This document shows positions 1-5,609 of a stretch of 9,169 nt of DNA, in pieces. Below the pieces are notes generated by a model. It saw nothing but the letters and a program-made list of their open reading frames with translations, had not been told where the DNA came from and ran no database searches. The position numbers and the translations under genes are program-made. Position 1 is the stretch's first letter. The number at the start of each line of letters is the position of its first letter. Source of the stretch: an uncultured Lachnospiraceae bacterium (GTDB lineage: Bacteria > Bacillota > Clostridia > Lachnospirales > Lachnospiraceae); assembly GCA_910588895.1 (NCBI GenBank), contig CAJUSS010000137.1:1-9169 (forward strand). The letters are read 5' to 3'.

Positions 1-348
1 GCCAGCTGGAAATCATATTCTCCGACCGTGCTGCCGGCTAATCCCTGGCTGTAGAATGTCCCGGCAGACGAGCCGGCATTCACGCCTGCGGCGTGCATAC
101 CACCTCGCACGCCGGGATCCCAAGCGGCCAAGGGATTCGGCCCGCCGCCTATGCACTTTTTATCACACCTCTTCTTGACTTTGTCGAATTTCGCTTACAC
201 AATATTTTACACCAAGCCCAATTTTCCTTTCTGCCACGCAACCCAAACGGCAAGGCGCATAGGACATCGAAAAGACGGTGCAACCTTTGTAATCGGGGCT
301 ATACCGCCTAATCTGAAATTACTTCCCTCTAACCGCAAACATTTGATT
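1..348. other. Region downstream of lysS with no confident gene
   Basis: No RNA gene, confident coding sequence or classic terminator is seen here. Positions 1-150 are GC-rich and contain several inverted repeats; positions 151-240 are AT-richer. One minus-strand frame is open from a TAA near 203 to the window edge and reads like protein in its last part (for example MHAAGVNAGSS from the ATG at 98, ending GEYDFQL at position 3). Its only ATG has GAGGTGG placed too close upstream, so it could be the start of a gene continuing beyond position 1, a gene fragment, or chance. The longer plus-strand open frames here are antisense to lysS or lack a ribosome site and were not called. Confidence 0.4.
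31..113. repeat. Cluster of overlapping inverted repeats
   Basis: Three perfect inverted repeats lie within 83 nt. CTGCCGG (31-37) pairs with CCGGCAG (61-67). CACGCC (81-86) pairs with GGCGTG (90-95) across a 3-nt loop. GGCGTGC (90-96) pairs with GCACGCC (107-113) across a 10-nt loop. The second and third share 90-95, so they are mutually exclusive. None is followed by a T-run on either strand, so they are not ordinary terminators. They may be part of a repeat element, of coding sequence, or chance in GC-rich DNA. Confidence 0.45.
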
Positions 349-1872
349 TTACTGGTTTTCTTTACCCAAAGTTTTCATCGTCGGGAACAGCAAAACATCC
401 CGTATCGCCGCCGAGTCCGTCATCAGCATCACCATCCGGTCGATCCCAAATCCGATCCCGCCGGTAGGGGGCATCCCCACCATCAAGGCGTTTATGAAGT
501 CCTCATCGGTATGGTTAGCCTCCTCGTCACCCTGGGCAAACATCTCCTCCTGGGCGGCGAACCGCTCACGCTGATCGATGGGATCGTTCAGCTCGGAATA
601 GGCGTTGGCCAGCTCCCAGCCGTTCATGAAGAACTCAAAACGTTCCACATACTCGGGATCCTCCGGCTTCTTTTTCGTCAGCGGGGAGATCTCGACGGGG
701 TGATCCATCACAAAGATGGGCTGGATCAGATGCTCCTCCACGAAATCCTCGAAGAAACGGTTTAAGATGTCGCCCTTCTGGTGCCGCTCCTCGAACTCCA
801 CATGGTGCTCCTTAGCCGCTGCCCGGGCTTCCTCTAAGGTGTGGATCTCTTTAAAATCCACGCCTGCGTACTTCTTCACGGCATCCACCATGGTGATCCG
901 CTCAAAAGGCTTTCCAAGGTCCATCTCCGTCCCCTGATAGGTGATCGTGGTGGTGCCTAAGACCTCCTTGGCCACATAGCGGTACAGAGCCTCTGTAAGA
1001 TCCATCATGCCGTGGTAATCGGTATAGGCCTGATACAGCTCCATCAGGGTAAATTCCGGGTTATGTCTTGTATCCACGCCTTCATTGCGGAACACCCGCC
1101 CGATCTCATAGACCCGCTCCAAGCCGCCTACGATCAGACGCTTTAAGTATAATTCCAGAGAGATCCTAAGCTTCTCATCCTCATCTAAGGCATTAAAATG
1201 GGTCACAAAGGGACGGGCCGCAGCGCCGCCTGCATTGCTCACCAGCATGGGGGTCTCCACCTCCATAAAGCCCTGTCCGTCCAGATACCGACGGATCGCA
1301 CCGATGATCTGGGACCGCTTGATGAAGGTATCCTTTACCTCCGGGTTCATGATCAGGTCCACATAGCGCTGACGATAGCGCATGTCGGTGTCGGTCAGGC
1401 CGTGGAACTTCTCCGGGAGCACCTGGAGGCTCTTGGTCAGCAGGGTCAGGCTGGAGGCATGGATGGAGATCTCTCCGGTCTTTGTGGTAAAGACCGTGCC
1501 CTTAACGCCTACGATATCGCCGATATCCATCTTCTTAAAGTCCTTATAGGGATCCTCGCCGATGCTGTCCCGGGCCACATAGACCTGGATGCTGCCTTCC
1601 TTATCCTGTACATTGCAGAAGGAGGCCTTGCCCATCACCCGCTTGAACATCATGCGGCCTGCGATGGATACTTCCTTCCCCTCAAAATGATCGTAATCTT
1701 CCTTTACTTCCACACTGTGGACAGTCACATCATACTTTGTGATCTGAAACGGGTCCTTTCCCGCCGCCTGCAGTTCAGCCAGCTTTTCCCGGCGCACCTG
1801 GAGCACATGGTTCAAGTCCTCTGTCTGAGGCTTTCTCTGTTCTTTCCTTTGATTCTGGTCCTCTCCTGCCAC
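349..1872 (-). CDS. lysS: Lysyl-tRNA synthetase, class II
   Basis: This enzyme attaches lysine to tRNA-Lys through a lysyl-adenylate in the cytoplasm. The 507 residues match the class II LysRS family (E. coli LysS has 505). A charged N-terminal helix (about 1-45) precedes the anticodon-binding OB-fold (about 66-145, starting EVSIAGRMMFKRVMGKASF). The catalytic domain holds motif 1 around GFMEVETPML (201-210), motif 2 with RVFRNEGVDTRHNPEFT (259-275), and motif 3 ending GGIGFGIDR (471-479) with the conserved Arg479. The start is a GTG preceded at 8 nt by AGGAAGGG; the ATG at 1880 is in another frame. A strong hairpin sits immediately upstream of that ribosome site. No T-box or lysine riboswitch signature was recognised in the leader. 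No terminator is apparent in the 348 nt after the stop, so the transcript may continue past the window. Confidence 0.97.
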   Translation of the reverse strand: MAGEDQNQRKEQRKPQTEDLNHVLQVRREKLAELQAAGKDPFQITKYDVTVHSVEVKEDYDHFEGKEVSIAGRMMFKRVMGKASFCNVQDKEGSIQVYVARDSIGEDPYKDFKKMDIGDIVGVKGTVFTTKTGEISIHASSLTLLTKSLQVLPEKFHGLTDTDMRYRQRYVDLIMNPEVKDTFIKRSQIIGAIRRYLDGQGFMEVETPMLVSNAGGAAARPFVTHFNALDEDEKLRISLELYLKRLIVGGLERVYEIGRVFRNEGVDTRHNPEFTLMELYQAYTDYHGMMDLTEALYRYVAKEVLGTTTITYQGTEMDLGKPFERITMVDAVKKYAGVDFKEIHTLEEARAAAKEHHVEFEERHQKGDILNRFFEDFVEEHLIQPIFVMDHPVEISPLTKKKPEDPEYVERFEFFMNGWELANAYSELNDPIDQRERFAAQEEMFAQGDEEANHTDEDFINALMVGMPPTGGIGFGIDRMVMLMTDSAAIRDVLLFPTMKTLGKENQ

Positions 1873-1880
1873 TTTCTCAT

Positions 1881-1888
1881 CCCTTCCT
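1881..1888 (-). promoter_or_regulatory. Ribosome binding site fixing the lysS GTG start
   Basis: AGGAAGGG on the minus strand ends 8 nt before the GTG at 1872. It supports the GTG over the out-of-frame ATG at 1880, which partly occupies the spacer. The upstream side touches a hairpin at 1891-1919. Confidence 0.75.
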
Positions 1889-1890
1889 CT

Positions 1891-1919
1891 ATCCGTGCTC
1901 TGCCGGCAGATGCACGGAT
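1891..1919 (-). promoter_or_regulatory. Strong hairpin directly upstream of the lysS ribosome site
   Basis: ATCCGTGC (1891-1898) and GCACGGAT (1912-1919) form a perfect 8-bp stem. Inside it CTGCCGGCAG (1900-1909) is itself a perfect palindrome that can extend the stem past a small asymmetric bulge. On the lysS transcript the stem ends 2 nt before the Shine-Dalgarno sequence. There is no U-run after it, so a terminator is unlikely. Control of lysS translation, an mRNA-stability stem or an RNase processing site are the options; none can be chosen from sequence. Confidence 0.6.
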
Positions 1920-2118
1920 GCGCTCTATCTCATCCTGTTATCTTCCTATCCATATGGCCTCCAGAGGCGATATATCCTTGCGGACCCTTCGCGCCACAAA
2001 ACAGCGCGCTTTCAGGCTGCATGCAGATGACCCATATACGATGCACAGCCAGACCACAGGCAGACTCTATGCACGATACCCACTGCCGGCCCAGCGCTCT
2101 GCCCCGGACAAGCACCTA

Positions 2119-2157
2119 AGCTCGCCCTCTGGCCCAGCTTGCTCTCTGGCCTCAGCT
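2119..2157. repeat. Imperfect 17/18-bp tandem repeat at the greA stop
   Basis: On the plus strand AGCTCGCCCTCTGGCCC (2119-2135) is followed by AGCTTGCTCTCTGGCCTC (2136-2153) and then another AGCT (2154-2157). The two units differ at two positions and by one base of length. The repeat begins inside the last codons of greA and covers its TGA at 2152-2154. It looks like a small local duplication in the spacer. Confidence 0.6.
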
Positions 2158-2634
2158 CACCCGCTGGATATCCAGCACCTTGTACTGGACCACACCCACC
2201 TGGGTCTCCACATCCACCACGTCGCCGACCCGTCTGCCCAGAAGTGCATGGCCTACGGGGGACTCGTTGGAGATGCGCCCCTGGAGGCTGTTCGCCTCAG
2301 TGGATCCCACGATCTTAAAATCCATCTCCTCCGCAAATTCCAGATCGTAGACCTTGACCTTACAGCCGATGCTGATCTTATCCAGATCCACCTCGTCCTC
2401 TACCACGACCTCGGCATTCTTTAGCAGCTTTTCCAGCTCTTCGATCCTAAGCTCGATATCTCTCTGTTCGTCCTTAGCAGCATCATACTCGGCATTCTCA
2501 GATAAGTCACCCTGTTCTCTTGCTTCCTTGATCTTCTGCGCTACCTCCTGCCGTTTAAATACCTTCAGGTTGTGCAGCTCATCTTCATACTGTTTCAAAC
2601 CAGCATAAGTCAAAATGTTCTTCTTCTCTGCCAT
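2152..2634 (-). CDS. greA: Transcription elongation factor GreA
   Basis: GreA enters the secondary channel of RNA polymerase and stimulates cleavage of the backtracked 3' RNA end, restarting stalled complexes. The product is 160 residues, close to the usual 158. Residues 1-76 form the N-terminal antiparallel coiled coil; its tip carries GDLSENAEYDAAK at 42-54, with Asp43 and Glu46 matching the metal-coordinating E. coli Asp41 and Glu44. The C-terminal FKBP-like domain spans about 85-160 and includes GRISNESPVGHALLG from 119. The reading frame stays open upstream to 2859, but that part runs inside dusB and does not look like GreA. The start is ATG at 2634 (MAEKKNILTYAG), 11 nt after AAGGAAGG; a GTG at 2640 has a 5-nt spacing and would add only Val-Thr. 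Transcription can begin from a strong promoter at the end of dusB, so greA may be expressed independently of dusB. lysS follows after 279 nt. Confidence 0.96.
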   Translation of the reverse strand: MAEKKNILTYAGLKQYEDELHNLKVFKRQEVAQKIKEAREQGDLSENAEYDAAKDEQRDIELRIEELEKLLKNAEVVVEDEVDLDKISIGCKVKVYDLEFAEEMDFKIVGSTEANSLQGRISNESPVGHALLGRRVGDVVDVETQVGVVQYKVLDIQRVS

Positions 2635-2645
2635 CGTCACTGATA

Positions 2646-2653
2646 CCTTCCTT
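2646..2653 (-). promoter_or_regulatory. greA ribosome binding site with long spacing
   Basis: AAGGAAGG lies 11 nt before the ATG at 2634 and 5 nt before an in-frame GTG at 2640. Neither spacing is ideal. The ATG gives the usual GreA N-terminus and is preferred; the GTG form would carry two extra residues. Confidence 0.6.
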
Positions 2654-2672
2654 ATAAAAAATACTAGATGAT

Positions 2673-2689
2673 GCCGCTGTATATGCGGC
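2673..2689 (-). other. Small hairpin in the greA leader
   Basis: GCCGC (2673-2677) and GCGGC (2685-2689) form a 5-bp GC stem with a 7-nt loop in the 5' leader. A T6 run follows on the minus strand about 12 nt after the stem. That gap makes it a poor terminator; it may be a weak attenuator of dusB read-through or simply leader structure. Confidence 0.4.
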
Positions 2690-2709
2690 TCGCCACTGGC
2701 GTTCAAGGT

Positions 2710-2738
2710 ATTATAGCCTAAAGTCCTCTGATCGTCAA
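2710..2738 (-). promoter_or_regulatory. Near-consensus sigma-A promoter for greA(-lysS)
   Basis: On the minus strand the -35 box TTGACG (2733-2738) and the -10 box TATAAT (2710-2715) are separated by exactly 17 bp. Eleven of twelve bases match the consensus. The -35 lies in the last codons of dusB and the -10 just after its TAG (2718-2720). Transcription should start near 2703, giving a leader of about 68 nt before greA. This makes greA, and probably lysS, a unit that can be expressed apart from dusB. Confidence 0.85.
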
Positions 2739-3704
2739 CCGATTTTCCAAAAGTCTCTCCAGCTCCTCCAAGGTCTCCATCTGGCTGATCTCGCCTCGGA
2801 GCGCGGAGGAATGTGGAAAGCCTGCTGTGTACCAAGCTACATGCTTGCGCATCTGGCACATGGCCGTTCTCTCGCCTTTATGCTCTGTCAAAAGCTTGCC
2901 GTGGCGGAAGATCTCTGCCTTGATCTCCTCCAGCGCAGGGGCAGGGAGCAACTCGCCTGTCCTCATGTAGTGGAGTATCCTGGAAAAGATCCAGGGGTTT
3001 CCTCTGGCCCCTCTGGCGATCATGATCCCGTCGCAGCCGGTCTCCTCCACGATCCGCTCTGCATCCTGGGGCGTGCAGACATCCCCGTTCCCGATCACCG
3101 GGATCTTCACCGCCTCCTTCACCTGGCGGATGATCTCCCAATCTGCCTTTCCGGCATAGTACTGCTCCCTGGTCCGGCCGTGGACCGCCACCGCCGCCAC
3201 ACCGCAGCTCTCCGCGATCTTGGCGATCTCCACCGCATTAACATGGGAGGCATCAAAGCCCTTTCGGATCTTCACCGTCACCGGCTTCTTTATCTGCTTT
3301 ACCATGGAGGAGAGGATCGCCTCCACCTTCTTCGGTTCCCGCATCAGGGCCGATCCCTCCCCATTGTTCACGATCTTAGGGACGGGGCAGCCCATATTTA
3401 AGTCGATACAGGCGCATGGCCCCTCCGCCACCTGAGCTCCGATCCCCCCTAAGATATCCGGATCCGACCCAAAAAGCTGGACGGCCACCGGCCCTTCCTC
3501 CGGGCGCATCTCCATCAGGATCTCTGTCTTCTTATTTTTATAGAGGATCGCCTTGGCGCTGACCATCTCCGTCACCATCATGCCGCAGCCCTGCTCCTTG
3601 CACAGAAGGCGGTAAGGCAGGTCCGTCACCCCGGCCATAGGGCCGAGGACCAGGCCGTTCTCCAGGGTCAGATCCCCGATCTGAAGCTTCCTGTCTCCTT
3701 TCAC
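2718..3704 (-). CDS. dusB: tRNA-dihydrouridine synthase (DusB family)
   Basis: This FMN- and NADPH-dependent enzyme reduces uridines in the tRNA D-loop region to dihydrouridine. The 328 residues are typical of the family. The TIM-barrel domain starts with GPMAGVTD at 21-28 (FMN-binding loop). Further along are AVQLFG at 74-79, DLNMGCPVPKI at 101-111 with the catalytic acid Cys106, VKIRKG at 144-149, VHGRTREQYYAGKADW from 174, IGNGDV at 204-209 and ARGARGNPWIF at 230-240 (phosphate binding). A helical tRNA-binding domain fills roughly the last 80 residues. The start is a GTG overlapping the upstream TGA as GTGA, with AGGAGG 6 nt before it, so initiation probably depends on translation of the upstream gene. 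Its last codons contain the -35 box of the greA promoter. The dusB-greA-lysS order resembles the yacF-lysS linkage of Bacillus. The family is secure; which uridine positions are modified cannot be told from sequence. Confidence 0.95.
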   Translation of the reverse strand: MKGDRKLQIGDLTLENGLVLGPMAGVTDLPYRLLCKEQGCGMMVTEMVSAKAILYKNKKTEILMEMRPEEGPVAVQLFGSDPDILGGIGAQVAEGPCACIDLNMGCPVPKIVNNGEGSALMREPKKVEAILSSMVKQIKKPVTVKIRKGFDASHVNAVEIAKIAESCGVAAVAVHGRTREQYYAGKADWEIIRQVKEAVKIPVIGNGDVCTPQDAERIVEETGCDGIMIARGARGNPWIFSRILHYMRTGELLPAPALEEIKAEIFRHGKLLTEHKGERTAMCQMRKHVAWYTAGFPHSSALRGEISQMETLEELERLLENRLTIRGL

Positions 3705-4267
3705 TGTACGCCTCCTCTGCCTTCCCCCGGCTGCAGGCGCTGGACCTGCCTGGCCTTTAGCTCAGCTTCCTGTATCGCTGCGCTTTCCGCTCCGACCGCA
3801 TACACCTCAGCTCCGGCTTCATACACTCCCCCTCCGGCCGCATGCACCTCAGCTCCGGCCTCGTGCGCTTCCCTTTCGGCTTCCTGTGTCTCCTCTCCCA
3901 GCACACTGTCCAGTCCCAGGAAGAATACCTGATAGAACACCTCCAGACCTCTAAGGAGCTCCCTCTTCTCCCGCTGGTACTGCCGGATCTTCAGGCCGCT
4001 GCCGATCTCGTCAAAAAGGTAATCCCCCTCGTCCACCTGCACCTTAAAGTCCAGTTCTCCCTCCGAGGTGAACTCCAGGGTCAGTACGCCGCCCACATCC
4101 TCTGTGAACAGCACACACATGATCTGCAGCTCCCGCTTCACCTCCTCCGGGAGGCGGTCAAACGCTCGGTTGAAGTAATACTTCTGCTCATAGGAGTTCG
4201 CTCCGCAGAGCACGATATTTTCCTGGCCGTCAAGCTCTCGCTGCCCGCCGGCTTCTTTTTTTGCCAT
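3701..4267 (-). CDS. DUF6145-like protein of unknown function with heptad-repeat tail
   Basis: The function is unknown. From memory the core resembles DUF6145, a small family I associate with Lachnospiraceae; this was not searched. The 188-residue reading starts with MAKKEAGG. A conserved-looking core at about 15-120 contains NIVLCGANSYEQKYYFN, then LQIMCVLFTEDVGGVLTLEF, an acidic stretch and a helical segment ending VFYQVFFLG. It has no signal peptide or clear membrane span, so it is probably cytoplasmic. Residues 121-188 form a low-complexity Ala/Glu/Gly tail with four heptads (132-159) of consensus AEVYEAG, encoded by 21-bp DNA repeats. The start is uncertain: an in-frame ATG at 4321 would add 18 residues but lacks a good Shine-Dalgarno sequence, whereas the ATG at 4267 has GAGGGAAG upstream. 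Its TGA overlaps the dusB GTG by 4 bp and the dusB ribosome site lies inside this gene, which suggests translational coupling and perhaps a tRNA- or ribosome-related role. That role is a guess from context. Confidence 0.85.
   Translation of the reverse strand: MAKKEAGGQRELDGQENIVLCGANSYEQKYYFNRAFDRLPEEVKRELQIMCVLFTEDVGGVLTLEFTSEGELDFKVQVDEGDYLFDEIGSGLKIRQYQREKRELLRGLEVFYQVFFLGLDSVLGEETQEAEREAHEAGAEVHAAGGGVYEAGAEVYAVGAESAAIQEAELKARQVQRLQPGEGRGGVQ
3711..3716 (-). promoter_or_regulatory. dusB ribosome binding site inside the upstream gene
   Basis: AGGAGG ends 6 nt before the dusB GTG (3704) and lies within the last codons of the DUF6145-like gene. This supports the GTG start and suggests coupled translation. 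Confidence 0.85.
3791..3874 (-). repeat. Four 21-bp tandem repeats within the DUF6145-like gene
   Basis: Four contiguous 21-bp units start at 3791, 3812, 3833 and 3854, each beginning TCCG on the plus strand. Units one and three are especially alike (TCCGACCGCATACACCTCAG against TCCGGCCGCATGCACCTCAG), so there is also a 42-bp higher-order period. They encode the heptads REAHEAG, AEVHAAG, GGVYEAG and AEVYAVG. Gain or loss of a unit would keep the frame and change only tail length. Confidence 0.9.
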
Positions 4268-4335
4268 GCTGTCTTCCCTCACACATCCATCCCCCGTCTC
4301 ATCATTGCCTTTCCGATCCATCCCGCAGATACCCT

Positions 4336-4365
4336 ATCTTAGATCTCAGGGTCTTCTCCAGACAA
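4336..4365 (-). promoter_or_regulatory. Weak candidate promoter for the DUF6145-like gene and dusB
   Basis: On the minus strand TTGTCT (4360-4365) and TAAGAT (4336-4341) are separated by 18 bp; each matches its consensus at four of six positions. It lies just after the hairpin at 4371-4397, the expected place for a new unit. A start near 4329 would leave almost no leader for the ATG at 4321, which agrees with using the ATG at 4267. Confidence 0.35.
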
Positions 4366-4370
4366 CATAC

Positions 4371-4400
4371 AAGGCGTCGTAGATCTTACGACGCCTTTTT
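4371..4400. terminator. Intrinsic terminator hairpin between pfkA and the DUF6145-like gene
   Basis: AAGGCGTCGTA (4371-4381) and TACGACGCCTT (4387-4397) form a perfect 11-bp stem with a 5-nt loop. The uninterrupted T-run (4396-4400) follows it on the plus strand. On the minus strand, the direction of pfkA, the stem is followed by GTATGTTGTCT, which is only moderately T-rich. The likely role is ending pfkA transcription, perhaps bidirectionally. No plus-strand gene was found that it could serve. Confidence 0.8.
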
Positions 4401-4462
4401 CATCCTTACTCGAAAGCCCGCCCTGCGGCTAAGCGATCCTAAAACTGCCCTATCCCTGAAGA

Positions 4463-5437
4463 TCACCGCACCAGCATCTTAAAGATCTCGTACTGATCCT
4501 CCGGTATATCCTTCTTCATAGCCAGCGCCTCCTGGATATCCACATCCTTATACTCGCCGTTCCTGTATGCGACCACCCGGTTGCTCTTTCCCTGTGCCAG
4601 GAGCATGGCGGCCTTCGCGCCCATGATGGAAGCGTACACACGGTCCTTACAGGTGGGTGTGCCGCCGCGCTGCATGTGGCCTAAGATCGTGGCTCTGGTC
4701 TCGATCCCGGTGGCCGCCTCGATACGCCTTGCCATGGAGACCGAGTGGCCGATGCCTTCCGCATTGATGATGATGTTATGTCTTTTTCCCCGCTTCCGGT
4801 TCTCGATGATCCGGTTGATCAGGGACTGCTCATCGCCGTCATAGCGCTCCGGCAGGAGCACATCCTCCGCGCCGTTGGCGAAACCGCACCACAGCGCGAT
4901 GTAGCCTGCATTCCGTCCCATGACCTCGATGATCGAGCAGCGCTCATGGGAAGTAGAGGTATCGCGGACCTTATCGATCGCTTCCATAGCTGTATTGACC
5001 GCCGTGTCAAATCCGATCGTATAGTCTGTACATGCGATGTCCAGATCGATCGTGCCCGGCACGCCGATGGTGTTGATCCCCAGCGCTGCAAGCTTACCCG
5101 CGCCTCTAAAGGAACCGTCGCCGCCGATCACCACGATCCCGTCGATCCCGTTCCTCCTGCAGATCTCCGCACCAAGCTCCTGCCCTTCCGCAGTGGTGAA
5201 CTCTGTACATCTGGCCGTGTAAAGGATGGTACCTCCTCTGTGCATGATATCGGACACACTGGTCGTATCCATATCCACGATCTCCTCCTGGAGCAGACCT
5301 GCATATCCACGCATGATGCCCTTCACCTTTAAGCCCTCATGGATCGCCGCCCTGACCACTGCGCGGATCGCCGCGTTCATCCCCGGCGCATCGCCGCCGC
5401 TGGTCAATACTCCGATCGTCTTAACTTCCTTTGCCAT
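4463..5437 (-). CDS. pfkA: ATP-dependent 6-phosphofructokinase
   Basis: This cytoplasmic enzyme phosphorylates fructose 6-phosphate to fructose 1,6-bisphosphate with ATP, the committed step of glycolysis. The 324 residues match the usual bacterial PfkA length of about 320. The nucleotide site has GGDAPGMNAAIR from residue 14 and GGDGS at 105-109. Gly108 and Gly128 (in PGTID) are the ATP-type residues; the pyrophosphate enzymes usually carry Asp and Lys there. Catalytic Asp131 and Asp133 lie in TIDLD at 129-133, where most family members read TIDND, so the Asn is replaced by Leu. The fructose 6-phosphate site keeps MGR at 173-175, Glu227, Arg248, His254 and Arg257. Effector-site residues Arg25, Arg29 and Glu191 are present and GKRH at 217-220 replaces E. 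coli GKKH, so allosteric control is plausible. AGGAGG sits 8 nt before the ATG. The gene follows dnaE, a common clostridial order, but has its own candidate promoter and a leader of about 165 nt. Confidence 0.97.
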   Translation of the reverse strand: MAKEVKTIGVLTSGGDAPGMNAAIRAVVRAAIHEGLKVKGIMRGYAGLLQEEIVDMDTTSVSDIMHRGGTILYTARCTEFTTAEGQELGAEICRRNGIDGIVVIGGDGSFRGAGKLAALGINTIGVPGTIDLDIACTDYTIGFDTAVNTAMEAIDKVRDTSTSHERCSIIEVMGRNAGYIALWCGFANGAEDVLLPERYDGDEQSLINRIIENRKRGKRHNIIINAEGIGHSVSMARRIEAATGIETRATILGHMQRGGTPTCKDRVYASIMGAKAAMLLAQGKSNRVVAYRNGEYKDVDIQEALAMKKDIPEDQYEIFKMLVR

Positions 5438-5445
5438 AACCTTGC

Positions 5446-5451
5446 CCTCCT
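5446..5451 (-). promoter_or_regulatory. pfkA ribosome binding site
   Basis: A consensus AGGAGG ends 8 nt before the ATG at 5437 and confirms the MAKEVKTIGV start. Confidence 0.85.
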
Positions 5452-5491
5452 GATGTGATGAGATCTATATCGGGATATCCATCTCCCGTTC

Positions 5492-5504
5492 AGGCCCGCG
5501 GCCT
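5492..5504 (-). other. Short GC hairpin in the pfkA leader
   Basis: AGGCC (5492-5496) and GGCCT (5500-5504) pair across a 3-nt loop. With the hairpins at 5561-5584 it makes the leader of pfkA structured. No known riboswitch was recognised. Confidence 0.35.
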
Positions 5505-5560
5505 TGCCTGCGCTCTACCCTTTAAACCTCAGGCTCCGGACACGGATGCCAGCTTCTCTG

Positions 5561-5584
5561 TCTCAGCCGGCCGAGATGGTCTCG
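5561..5584 (-). other. Two overlapping hairpins in the pfkA leader
   Basis: TCTCAGCCGGCCGAGA (5561-5576) is a near-perfect inverted repeat with one mismatch. CGAGA (5572-5576) can instead pair with TCTCG (5580-5584) across 3 nt. Both use 5572-5576, so the two folds exclude each other. No U-run follows, so classic attenuation is not evident. Confidence 0.35.
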
Positions 5585-5595
5585 TTTGTTCTAAG

Positions 5596-5605
5596 ATGTA
5601 TACAT
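5596..5605. promoter_or_regulatory. 10-bp palindrome at the predicted pfkA transcription start
   Basis: ATGTATACAT is a perfect palindrome ending 4 nt downstream of the -10 box at 5610-5615, so it overlaps the expected transcription start. The position suits an operator. No known regulator motif was matched, and a 10-bp AT-rich palindrome can arise by chance. Confidence 0.35.
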
Positions 5606-5609
5606 GAAT

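Noticed and set aside
183..199. Catabolite-repression (cre)-like sequence on the minus strand
   Set aside because: It has two mismatches to the consensus at informative positions and lies downstream of lysS, not near a promoter.
175..203. Plus-strand TTGACT and CACAAT with 17-bp spacing
   Set aside because: The -10 match is weak and the element would only drive transcription antisense to lysS; isolated matches of this quality are common in AT-rich spacers.
164..271. Minus-strand 34-codon frame starting MSYAPCRLG
   Set aside because: The possible ribosome site is weak and too far away, and the peptide shows no clear sign of being coding.
151..765. Plus-strand open frame of 204 codons
   Set aside because: It is largely antisense to the 3' part of lysS, has no ribosome binding site, and its composition follows the opposite-strand codons.
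1930..2115. Minus-strand 61-codon frame in the greA-lysS spacer
   Set aside because: No ribosome binding site near the start and no recognisable protein pattern; the spacer is better explained as untranslated leader.
1873..2151. T-box or lysine riboswitch upstream of lysS
   Set aside because: The T-box TGGNACCGCG element and the conserved lysine-riboswitch blocks were looked for by eye and not found; no terminator/antiterminator pair is evident.
1198..2424. Plus-strand open frame of 408 codons
   Set aside because: It runs antisense across lysS, the spacer and greA. It is His/Leu-rich in the way expected for the complement of GC-rich coding DNA and resembles no family I know.
2635..2859. N-terminal extension of GreA
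   Set aside because: The frame is open upstream but overlaps dusB and the greA promoter, and the extra residues do not resemble GreA.
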